Origin: Flavobacteriaceae bacterium
Lineage (GTDB): Bacteria; Bacteroidota; Bacteroidia; Flavobacteriales; Flavobacteriaceae
DNA length: 42,011 nt
Direction of reading: 5' to 3'
Assembly (NCBI GenBank): GCA_018657955.1
Contig: JABHWD010000009.1
Location: forward strand, 1-42,011
In this document: piece after piece, positions 1 to 7,207 of the stretch
Layout of the letters: each line of letters starts with the position of its first letter
Numbering within the stretch: the stretch's first letter is position 1
Translations under genes and position numbers: made by a program
Notes under the pieces: generated by a model
Database searches by the model: none
The model's input: only the letters and a program-made list of their open reading frames with translations
What the model was told of the DNA's origin: nothing

Positions 1-459
1 AGATCCTTTTTGAAAATGTCAAGGGATGAATGGGATCAGGTAATTGATGTAAATATTAATTCCTTATACGTAACTACTAGAGCAGTATTACCTCATATGA
101 GAGAAGCAAAGTATGGAAGAATAATAAATGCATCATCAATTAATGCTTTTCAAGGAGCTTTTGGACAAGCAAATTATTCTGCTTCAAAAGCTGCAATTGC
201 TGGATTCACAAGAGCTCTTTGTAAGGAAACAGGGAAACACAATATAACAGTTAATGCAGTAGCTCCTGGTTTTATTAAATCTGAAATGTCTGATTCAATG
301 CCGCCAGAAGTTATCAAAGCAGGTGTTGCAATGATTCCTGTTGGCAGAATTGGTACTCCTGAAGATATGGGCCATGTATACCTGTTCCTTGCTTCAAAAG
401 AGGCTAGTTTTGTTAGCGGTATTGTATTGCATGCAAATGGAGGAGCAATGCCAATGTAA
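1..459 (+). CDS. Short-chain dehydrogenase/reductase (FabG-like), N-terminus outside the window
   Basis: The reading frame is open from base 1, so this is the C-terminal ~152 residues of an SDR whose Rossmann half lies upstream of the window. Family members are about 245 residues, so roughly 95 are missing. Counting from the codon at base 10, the catalytic Ser is in INASS (about residue 43) and the YSASK motif supplies Tyr56 and Lys60. The tail has the usual ...VSGIVLHANGG pattern. It probably interconverts a hydroxyacyl- and ketoacyl-thioester using NAD(P)H. It is the first visible gene of an eight-gene acyl-CoA operon, and the next gene starts 9 bp after its stop. The TTG at base 10 is not the real start. 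The family call is secure; the substrate is unknown. Confidence 0.9.
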   Translation, partial: RSFLKMSRDEWDQVIDVNINSLYVTTRAVLPHMREAKYGRIINASSINAFQGAFGQANYSASKAAIAGFTRALCKETGKHNITVNAVAPGFIKSEMSDSMPPEVIKAGVAMIPVGRIGTPEDMGHVYLFLASKEASFVSGIVLHANGGAMPM

Positions 460-468
460 TTTTAGTAT

Positions 469-1242
469 ATGAAAGAATCAATAAAAAATAAATTTAATCT
501 AGAGGGAAAAGTTGCTATAATAACTGGTGCAAGTAAAGGGATAGGGAAATCTATTGCTAAAGGTTTTATTGAATTTGGAGCAAAAGTAGTTATCAGTTCT
601 AGAGATCAAAATTCTTTGGAAGAAGTTGCAAAAGAATTAGGGCAAGAAAATATTTTACCAATTCAATGTCATGTTGGAAAAGATAAAGATATAATTAACT
701 TAGTCAATTCAGTAGCTAAAACTTTTGGAAGAATAGATGTTTTGGTTAATAATGCAGCAACTAATCCTTTTTATGGTGAATTAACAAATACTGACAACGA
801 ATTATTTGATAAGGTTATTAATGTAAATTTGAAAGCTCCTTATCTATTGGCAAATAAATGTCTTCCTTTTATGAAAAAAAATAGTTATGGAAGTATTATT
901 AATATTGCCTCAGTTGAGGGCCTTAAACCGAGTGAGAATTTAGGAGTATATAGTATTAGTAAATCTGCATTAATTATGCTTACAAAATCACAGGCTAAAG
1001 AATGGGGAAAATATGGAATTAGATCAAATGCTATATGTCCAGGATTAATAAAAACTAAATTTAGCTCCGCTCTATGGACTAATGAAAACGTGCTAAGTAA
1101 AGTAAAAAATGATTTACCATTAAGGAAAATTGCTGAACCAGATGATATGGCAGGGTTAGCATGTTTCCTTGCATCAGAAGCATCTAATTATTGTACAGGA
1201 TCAGTGTTTGTTGCTGATGGAGGTCATATGATTGCAGGATAA
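469..1242 (+). CDS. Short-chain dehydrogenase/reductase, complete
   Basis: A 257-residue classical SDR. The cofactor motif TGASKGIG is at residues 19-26, the NNAA motif at 94-97, the catalytic Ser at 148 in NIAS, and Tyr161/Lys165 in YSISK. Length is normal. It is likely an NAD(P)H-dependent 3-hydroxyacyl-CoA dehydrogenase or reductase acting in the same cytosolic pathway as its neighbours. The spacing (9 bp from the previous SDR, 15 bp to the MaoC gene) indicates co-transcription. The ATG is preceded by A/T-rich sequence without a Shine-Dalgarno, as for every gene of this operon. Two consecutive SDRs that differ in sequence suggest two different oxidation steps or stereochemistries rather than a recent duplication. 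The exact substrate cannot be read from sequence. Confidence 0.93.
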   Translation: MKESIKNKFNLEGKVAIITGASKGIGKSIAKGFIEFGAKVVISSRDQNSLEEVAKELGQENILPIQCHVGKDKDIINLVNSVAKTFGRIDVLVNNAATNPFYGELTNTDNELFDKVINVNLKAPYLLANKCLPFMKKNSYGSIINIASVEGLKPSENLGVYSISKSALIMLTKSQAKEWGKYGIRSNAICPGLIKTKFSSALWTNENVLSKVKNDLPLRKIAEPDDMAGLACFLASEASNYCTGSVFVADGGHMIAG

Positions 1243-1257
1243 TAATAAAAGAATAAA

Positions 1258-1746
1258 ATGTCAGAACAAAATATTATAAATAAAGCTTATTCTACAGAAA
1301 TTGATGAATTATCTGATCTAAAAAATTATGTTGGTAAAGAAGTAGGACTTTCAGAATGGACTACAATAACACAAGATCAAATAAATTCTTTTGCAAGAAT
1401 TACTGATGATAATCAATGGATTCATATTAACCCTGAACTATGTGAAAAACATTCTCCATACAAAAAGCCTGTAGCTCATGGATTCTTAGTATTATCACTT
1501 GCCCCTAAGTTTTGTTATGAGACCCTTAAACTCAATAATGTAAGCATGGGAGTCAATTATGGTTGCGATAAAGTTAGATTTATGAATGCTACAAGAGTTA
1601 ATTCTTCAATTAGAGCTAGAATTTCAGTGATTTCATGTGAAGATATAGAAGGTGGAATTAAGTATAAACTAAACATCGTGTATGAATTAAAAGATCAAGA
1701 AAAACCAGCATGTGTAGCTGAGTTTATTGCTATAGCTTATAAATAA
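1258..1746 (+). CDS. MaoC-like (R)-specific enoyl-CoA hydratase/dehydratase
   Basis: A 162-residue single hot-dog-fold protein. The hydratase motif TDDNQWIH places the expected catalytic Asp51 and His56 five residues apart, as in PhaJ/MaoC enzymes. AHGFLVLSL (73-81) is the conserved following strand. It would reversibly hydrate a trans-2-enoyl-CoA to an (R)-3-hydroxyacyl-CoA. It lies between an SDR and a crotonase. Having both a MaoC and a crotonase in one operon suggests either two hydration steps on a branched or ring-derived acyl chain, or opposite stereochemistries. Family assignment is strong; the physiological substrate is unknown. Confidence 0.9.
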   Translation: MSEQNIINKAYSTEIDELSDLKNYVGKEVGLSEWTTITQDQINSFARITDDNQWIHINPELCEKHSPYKKPVAHGFLVLSLAPKFCYETLKLNNVSMGVNYGCDKVRFMNATRVNSSIRARISVISCEDIEGGIKYKLNIVYELKDQEKPACVAEFIAIAYK

Positions 1747-1756
1747 AAATTAAAAT

Positions 1757-2536
1757 ATGGAAGCAGTATTATATAAAATAGAGAATGGTGTTGCAATTGT
1801 AACATTAAATCGTCCTGAGAGATACAATGCTGTCAATCAAGATATAATTGAAGGTTTAAATGATGCCTTTAATAAAGTAAAAAATGATAAAAATGTAAGA
1901 TGTGTAGTAATGAATGGATCTGGTAGAGGATTCTGTGCTGGAGCTGATATGACAATTTTTGGTGAAAACGTCACTCCTGAGCAAAGAAGCGACTACATAA
2001 TTGAAACATATCAGCCTTTAATTAATAAATTTACACAATTGAATAAACCAGTTATAGGAGCCATTAATGGAAGTGCTGCAGGTGTTGGTGCTTCATTTGC
2101 ATTAGCATGTGACTTTAGAGTAATGGGTCATAGTAGTTCTATTTATTTTGCATTTATAAATATTGCTATAGGACCAGATGGAGGTGGTAGTTGGCTACTA
2201 GCTAGACAGGTTGGATATAGTAAAGCATTAGAAATAGCTACTAGCGGTAAAAAAATTAGTGGAGAAGATTGTTATAAACTTGGATTAACAAACAAACTAG
2301 TTGAAGATGATAAAATATTGGAAGAAGCAATTAATTGGGCGCAAGAATTAGCTAAAAAACCAACATTAGCAATTGGCATAACTAAAGAAGATATGATGTT
2401 TTCAGTTAATAATAGTTTACATGATACTATCGCCTTTGAAGCTAAAAAACAGATAATAGCCTTTAAAAGTCAAGACCACATAGAAGGAGTTACTGCATTT
2501 GTAGAAAAAAGAATGCCAAATTTTAAGGGAAAATAA
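1757..2536 (+). CDS. Enoyl-CoA hydratase/isomerase family protein (crotonase, PaaG-like)
   Basis: A 259-residue crotonase-fold enzyme. Visible motifs are RPERYNAVN (19-27), GFCAGAD (58-64, oxyanion hole and CoA site), GSAAGVG (105-111) and IGPDGGGSWLLAR (138-150). The last motif resembles the PaaG/EchA-type 'GLxPDxGxS' segment. The two-Glu pattern of mitochondrial-type hydratases is not obvious there, so an isomerase or a specialised hydratase is as likely as a standard 2-enoyl-CoA hydratase. It is 10 bp after the MaoC gene and 11 bp before the first acyl-CoA dehydrogenase, and is expected to act on the same cytosolic acyl-CoA pool. Fold certain, reaction uncertain. Confidence 0.9.
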   Translation: MEAVLYKIENGVAIVTLNRPERYNAVNQDIIEGLNDAFNKVKNDKNVRCVVMNGSGRGFCAGADMTIFGENVTPEQRSDYIIETYQPLINKFTQLNKPVIGAINGSAAGVGASFALACDFRVMGHSSSIYFAFINIAIGPDGGGSWLLARQVGYSKALEIATSGKKISGEDCYKLGLTNKLVEDDKILEEAINWAQELAKKPTLAIGITKEDMMFSVNNSLHDTIAFEAKKQIIAFKSQDHIEGVTAFVEKRMPNFKGK

Positions 2537-2547
2537 TTTAATTAATT

Positions 2548-3729
2548 ATGGATTTTACAGAAATAAAAAATACTATAAAAGAATTTGTTGAAAAGGAATT
2601 GTTTTCTTTAGAACCTTGGATATTAAATTCAAGCTGGGAAGAAAAGTTGCCAAAACTCAATGAACTTAGAGAAAAGGTTAAAAAAATGGACCTTTGGCTT
2701 CCTCAAATTCCAAAAGAATATGGCGGATTAGGATTAACATTAGAGCAATATGGCGAAGTGAGTGAAATTCTAGGGGCTAGTCCTTATGGTTTTTATGTTT
2801 TTAATTGTCAAGCACCTGATGCTGGAAACATGGAAATATTAATGGAATTTGGTACTGATGAACAAAAAGAAAAATACTTAAATCCTCTTTTAGAAGGAAA
2901 AATAAGAAGTTGTTTTGCTATGACTGAACCTGATTTTGCTGGTTCAAACCCCGTTAATATGGGGACTATTGCAATTAAAAAAGATGGCAATTATATAATA
3001 AATGGGCATAAGTGGTTTACCTCTGGGTTTGATGGAGCAAATTTTGCTATAGTTATGTTAATAACTGATCCAAAAAGTGAAAATCCTCATAAAAAAGCAA
3101 GTCAAATAATTATTCCTACAGATTGTGAAGGAGTTAAATTTATCAGAAATGTGTCTATAATGGGACACCCTGGTGGAGGTTGGGAAAGCCATGCTGAAAT
3201 AAAATTTAAAAATGTTAAAGTTCCTCTATCAAATGTCCTAGGCAGTGATGGAGAAGGATTTTCAATAGCACAAAAGAGACTAGGCCCAGGAAGAATACAC
3301 CATTGTATGCGTTGGATAGGCATGTGCGAGCGTTCTTTTGATTTAATGTGTAAAAGAGCTACAAGTAGAGAATTAGCGCACGGTAAATTACTTGCAGACA
3401 AGCAAACAATACAAAATTGGATTGCTGAATGTAGAGCAGAGATAAATGCAGCAAGATTAATGGTTAAGGATGCTGCGCATAAGATTGATACACAAGGGGC
3501 GTATAAAACTAGAAATGAAATTTCAATAATTAAATTCTATTGTGCAAATGTTCTTCAAAAGGTTGTAGACTATGCAATTCAGGTTCATGGAGCTCTTGGA
3601 GTAACTGATGACACTATACTTGCTTCATATTATAGACACGAGAGAGCAGCAAGAATATATGATGGTGCAGATGAAGTTCATAAAAGTAGAGTTGCTAGAC
3701 AAATCCTAAAAAAATATAGAAATGTCTGA
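2548..3729 (+). CDS. Acyl-CoA dehydrogenase, ACAD10/11-like
   Basis: A 393-residue FAD-dependent acyl-CoA dehydrogenase. MTEPDFAGS (125-133) is the FAD/substrate segment. LGPGRIHHCMR (245-255) and the C-terminal YDGADEVHKSRVA (371-383) are diagnostic of the ACAD10/ACAD11 branch, whose mammalian members end in a very similar DGPDEVH element. In that branch a linked APH-type kinase phosphorylates a hydroxyacyl-CoA and the dehydrogenase-fold domain eliminates phosphate to give an enoyl-CoA (established for ACAD10/11 and for the Pseudomonas levulinate LvaA/LvaC system). Here the kinase is a separate gene 79 bp downstream, with only a possible mini-gene between. I infer the same two-step chemistry; simple acyl-CoA dehydrogenation is the alternative. 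Confidence 0.92.
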   Translation: MDFTEIKNTIKEFVEKELFSLEPWILNSSWEEKLPKLNELREKVKKMDLWLPQIPKEYGGLGLTLEQYGEVSEILGASPYGFYVFNCQAPDAGNMEILMEFGTDEQKEKYLNPLLEGKIRSCFAMTEPDFAGSNPVNMGTIAIKKDGNYIINGHKWFTSGFDGANFAIVMLITDPKSENPHKKASQIIIPTDCEGVKFIRNVSIMGHPGGGWESHAEIKFKNVKVPLSNVLGSDGEGFSIAQKRLGPGRIHHCMRWIGMCERSFDLMCKRATSRELAHGKLLADKQTIQNWIAECRAEINAARLMVKDAAHKIDTQGAYKTRNEISIIKFYCANVLQKVVDYAIQVHGALGVTDDTILASYYRHERAARIYDGADEVHKSRVARQILKKYRNV

Positions 3730-3796
3730 TTCCAAAAATAAACAAGAGATTATCGAAGAGATTGGAAGTTATTTTGAAAGAGTCTTCAAAGTTTAA
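3722..3796 (+). CDS. Possible 24-residue mini-gene between acyl-CoA dehydrogenase and kinase
   Basis: An ATG at 3722 overlaps the last codons of the acyl-CoA dehydrogenase by 8 nt and opens a 24-codon frame ending in TAA at 3794-3796, 12 nt before the kinase start. The peptide begins MSDSKNKQEIIEE and ends in SYFERVFKV, so it could form a charged amphipathic helix. Support is contextual: all other junctions in this operon are 2-15 nt, and counting this ORF makes the only 79-nt gap conform. There is no homology I recognise. It could be a coupling leader for the kinase, a small accessory peptide, or chance. No Shine-Dalgarno helps decide. Confidence 0.3.
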   Translation: MSDSKNKQEIIEEIGSYFERVFKV

Positions 3797-3808
3797 CTTA
3801 TAAATTTT

Positions 3809-4888
3809 ATGAATAAAGCTTTTGCTGACAAATCCGTTGATATTAGACAAGGAGAAGAGTTAAATATTGAAAATCTTCAAAAATATTTGCTGGATACCTT
3901 AGAAATATCAGGTGAAATTAATATTTCGCAATTCCCTAGTGGATTCTCAAATCTTACTTACCTAATTAAAATAGGAAAAGAAGAGCTCGTCTTAAGAAGA
4001 CCTCCCTATGGTGCTAAAATTAAATCTGGACATGATATGTCAAGGGAATACAATATTTTAGCAAAACTATACCCTCTATATAGTAAAGTTCCTAAAGTTA
4101 TATGTTTCTGTAGTGATGAGTCAATCATAGGAAGTCCATTTTATTTAATGGAAAGAATTAATGGTGTAATTTTAAGAGCAAATTCCCCTATAAATAAGTC
4201 ATTAGATCCCACGACAATAAAAAAAATCTCTAATAATTTTATTGATAACTTTGTAGAACTTCACTCTATAGATATTAGAAAGTCAAAATTAAATGAGATT
4301 GGATTTATCAATGGTTATAATGAAAGACAAATTAAAGGATGGATAAACAGGTATAAAAAATCAAAAGTTGAAGAATATGATAATTTGGAAAAATCTGCAA
4401 AATGGTTATTAAATAATATTCCAAAAGAAAGTTCATCGTCTTTAATACACAATGATTATAAGTATGACAATATAGTTCTTGATATAAATAATATTTCAAA
4501 AATAATTTCTGTTTTAGATTGGGAAATGTCAACCATCGGTGATCCTTTAATGGATCTTGGTACTACTTTAGGCTATTGGACTAATCATAATGATACAGAT
4601 TTTATGAAGAAATTAAATCTTAATCCATCATCACTCCCTGGAAACCCAACTAGGGATGATTTTGTCAATCAGTATGCTTTAAAATCCAAAATAGAAATAA
4701 ATAACATTACTTTTTATTACGTTTACGGATTATTTAAAATTGCTGTTATTGTTCAACAAATTTATTTTAGATATAAAAAAGGACTTACTAAAGATGATAG
4801 GTTTAAAGAATTAAATTTGTGGATAGAAGATTTAGCATTAATTGCAAATCAATCAATTAATAAGAAGAAATTAGATAATTTGTTTTAA
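3809..4888 (+). CDS. APH-family phosphotransferase, ACAD10/11-type kinase
   Basis: A 359-residue protein of the aminoglycoside phosphotransferase/choline kinase fold. The N-lobe starts with FPSGFSNLTY (42-51) and LRRPP (62-66). The Brenner loop HNDYKYDN (214-221) carries the catalytic Asp, and the metal-binding DWEMSTIGDP (237-246) follows. The sequence closely follows the kinase half of ACAD10/ACAD11, which uses 'LDWELSTLGDP' at the same point, and of LvaA. It probably phosphorylates a hydroxyl group on a hydroxyacyl-CoA using ATP, feeding the ACAD11-like enzyme encoded just upstream. It is not an antibiotic-resistance enzyme by context. Cytosolic; 10 bp before the next dehydrogenase. Confidence 0.88.
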   Translation: MNKAFADKSVDIRQGEELNIENLQKYLLDTLEISGEINISQFPSGFSNLTYLIKIGKEELVLRRPPYGAKIKSGHDMSREYNILAKLYPLYSKVPKVICFCSDESIIGSPFYLMERINGVILRANSPINKSLDPTTIKKISNNFIDNFVELHSIDIRKSKLNEIGFINGYNERQIKGWINRYKKSKVEEYDNLEKSAKWLLNNIPKESSSSLIHNDYKYDNIVLDINNISKIISVLDWEMSTIGDPLMDLGTTLGYWTNHNDTDFMKKLNLNPSSLPGNPTRDDFVNQYALKSKIEINNITFYYVYGLFKIAVIVQQIYFRYKKGLTKDDRFKELNLWIEDLALIANQSINKKKLDNLF

Positions 4889-4898
4889 AATAGAACTT

Positions 4899-6086
4899 AT
4901 GAGCAACGTAGATTATAAGGTTTTTAGAAATGAAACTAGAGAATGGCTAGAAAATATCTGCCCTAAAAGTATGACAGGAAAAGTAAATGATGTTGCAGAA
5001 CTATATTGGGGCGGTATAAATGCAGAATTCATAAGTGATGATCAAAAACATTGGTTTGAAGCTATGTATAGTAAAGGCTGGATTGCTCCAAATTGGGGGA
5101 AAAGATATGGAGGTGGCGAATTAGATACTCAACAGCATAAAATTCTAATTGAAGAGATGAATAAATTAAAATGTAAGCCCCCACTATTTAGTTTTGGAAT
5201 ATCAATGCTAGGTCCAGCATTACTCAAATTTGCTACTCAAGAACAAAAAGACAAGTATTTAAATCAAATAACAAAAGGAGAAATAAAATGGGCTCAGGGA
5301 TATAGTGAGCCAAATGCAGGAAGTGATTTAGCAGGATTACAATGTAAAGCTGAAGATAAAGGTGATTATTTCTTGGTAAATGGATCTAAAATTTGGACCT
5401 CATATGGGGATAAAGGAGATTGGATCTTTTGTTTAGTAAAAACAGATTTTGAAGTAAAAAAACAAATGGGAATTAGTTTTATATTAATTGACATGAAATC
5501 TGAAGGGGTAAGCACTAGACCCATTAAGTTGATAAGTGGAAAATCTCCCTTTACTGAAACCTTCTTTGACAATGTTAAAGTACCAAAAGAAAATATTATA
5601 GGAGAACTGAATAAAGGCTGGACTATTGCAAAATATCTCTTAACACATGAAAGGCAAATGATAGGTGGTGTGGGTGGTAATGATGGAAAATTTGATCCAA
5701 GAAAGATTGCTTCAGAATATACAGATGATATCGACGGAAAAATTTCTGATCCAATATTAAGAAATGAATTGGCAGAATATGAAATGAACGATAAAATTTT
5801 TTCTATGACAATTGAAAGAGCTATAGATGAAGAAAAAGCTGGAAATAATTCTGGGGCAATCTCTTCACTATTTAAATATTATGCAACTGAATTGAATCAA
5901 GAGAGAATGGAATTAATTATGGCATTATCTGGACATAGTCAAATGATAATGGATAGTGAAAAAACTAAAAATGGCTACATCGCAAAACAATTCCTTAGAA
6001 GTAAAGGAAATACAATTGAAGGAGGAACATCAGAAGTTCAATTAAATATAATCGCAAAAAATATTTTAGAACTACCAAATAAATAA
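4899..6086 (+). CDS. Acyl-CoA dehydrogenase, probable catalytic subunit of a heteromer
   Basis: A 395-residue acyl-CoA dehydrogenase. GYSEPNAGSD (134-143) is the canonical flavin/substrate segment. The C-terminal IEGGTSEVQLNIIAKNIL (373-390) retains the acidic residue next to the GGTSE flavin motif, as in FadE-type enzymes. The next gene begins only 2 bp after its stop and encodes a second, more degenerate dehydrogenase. Adjacent dissimilar pairs like this form alpha2-beta2 heterotetramers in actinobacterial steroid side-chain degradation (FadE28-FadE29/ChsE type). I infer such a complex acting on a bulky or branched acyl-CoA. The N-terminal ~55 residues are less typical. Family certain; partner and substrate inferred. 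Confidence 0.92.
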   Translation: MSNVDYKVFRNETREWLENICPKSMTGKVNDVAELYWGGINAEFISDDQKHWFEAMYSKGWIAPNWGKRYGGGELDTQQHKILIEEMNKLKCKPPLFSFGISMLGPALLKFATQEQKDKYLNQITKGEIKWAQGYSEPNAGSDLAGLQCKAEDKGDYFLVNGSKIWTSYGDKGDWIFCLVKTDFEVKKQMGISFILIDMKSEGVSTRPIKLISGKSPFTETFFDNVKVPKENIIGELNKGWTIAKYLLTHERQMIGGVGGNDGKFDPRKIASEYTDDIDGKISDPILRNELAEYEMNDKIFSMTIERAIDEEKAGNNSGAISSLFKYYATELNQERMELIMALSGHSQMIMDSEKTKNGYIAKQFLRSKGNTIEGGTSEVQLNIIAKNILELPNK

Positions 6087-6088
6087 TT

Positions 6089-7201
6089 ATGGCATTAGTA
6101 TTAAATGAAGAACAAAAATTATTAAAAGAATCAGTAAAAGATTTTTTTGATTCTAAAGAAAAAATTAGTGCTCTTAGAAAAATACGTGATGAGGGGAAAG
6201 ACCTATATGACGAAAATCTTTGGAAAGAAATGTGTGAAATGGGATTAACTGGATTGATAATCCCTGAAAATTATGGCGGATTAAATTTTGGATATGTAGC
6301 ACTTGGACAAGTCCTTGAATTAATTGGTAGAAATTTGGTTATTTCACCATTAATTTCTACAAGCCTTATGAGTACAACTATAATTAATACGATTGGTAAT
6401 GAAAATAAGAAAAAACAATTCCTTAAAAAAATTGCATTAGGAGAAATAACTATGAGTTTTGCATATCAAGAAAAATCAAATTTTGATCCTTATTTTATTA
6501 ACACAATTGCTGAATCAGATGGAGACAGTTATATAATTAATGGAGAAAAATTTTATGTTTTAGATGCAAATATATCTGATTATATTATTGCATTAGTAAA
6601 AATTGAAAATGGAAGTCTTGGATGTTGTATAATTAATTCTAATGCAGAAGGTCTTAAAACAGAAAAAACTGAATTTATGGATACCAGAAATAGAGGTAAT
6701 ATTGAATTTAATAATGTTTCTGTTTCAAAAGAAAATTTTATAGAAATAAAATTAGAAGATTTAGATAAAATTTATAATATTATCTCAATAGGCATATCAT
6801 CTGAGATGCTTGGCATTTCAATTGAAGCCTTTGAAAGAACCATCCAATACCTAAAAGAAAGAGAACAATTTGGAGTTCCAATAGGATCATTTCAAGCATT
6901 ACAACATAGAGCTGCAAAAATGTTTATAGAAATTGAATTATCAAGATCTGTAGTTTTTAAAGCGCTTAAAGCAATTGATGATAATTCCCAAAATTTAAGT
7001 GAGTTAGCATCTCTATGCAAATCTAAATTAGGCAGAACAGTTAAACTTGTTACAAATGAGGCTATACAAATGCATGGTGGCATAGGAATGACGGATGATA
7101 TAGATATAGGGCTCTTTCTTAAAAGAGCTAGAGTTGCACAACAATCTTTAGGTGATTACAATTATCATTTAAATAGATATGCAGACATAAGTGGATACTA
7201 A
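6089..7201 (+). CDS. Acyl-CoA dehydrogenase-like protein, probable degenerate partner subunit
   Basis: A 370-residue acyl-CoA dehydrogenase homologue. The C-terminal half is recognisable: REQFGVPIGSFQALQHRAA and AIQMHGGIGMTDD. Two segments are altered. The usual 'TEPxAGSD' flavin element is replaced by FAYQEKSNFDPY, and the C-terminal EGT/GGTSE region reads ARVAQQSLGDYNYHL, with no acidic residue at the usual base position. This matches the inactive-looking partner of heterotetrameric dehydrogenases such as FadE28/ChsE-type pairs. It starts 2 bp after the preceding dehydrogenase, favouring equal expression. It is the last gene of the operon and ends 6 bp from the convergent metG. Confidence 0.88.
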   Translation: MALVLNEEQKLLKESVKDFFDSKEKISALRKIRDEGKDLYDENLWKEMCEMGLTGLIIPENYGGLNFGYVALGQVLELIGRNLVISPLISTSLMSTTIINTIGNENKKKQFLKKIALGEITMSFAYQEKSNFDPYFINTIAESDGDSYIINGEKFYVLDANISDYIIALVKIENGSLGCCIINSNAEGLKTEKTEFMDTRNRGNIEFNNVSVSKENFIEIKLEDLDKIYNIISIGISSEMLGISIEAFERTIQYLKEREQFGVPIGSFQALQHRAAKMFIEIELSRSVVFKALKAIDDNSQNLSELASLCKSKLGRTVKLVTNEAIQMHGGIGMTDDIDIGLFLKRARVAQQSLGDYNYHLNRYADISGY

Positions 7202-7207
7202 TTTCTG

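Noticed and set aside
3809-4888. Aminoglycoside resistance gene
   Set aside because: The fold is shared, but the motifs and operon context match the ACAD10/11 kinase.
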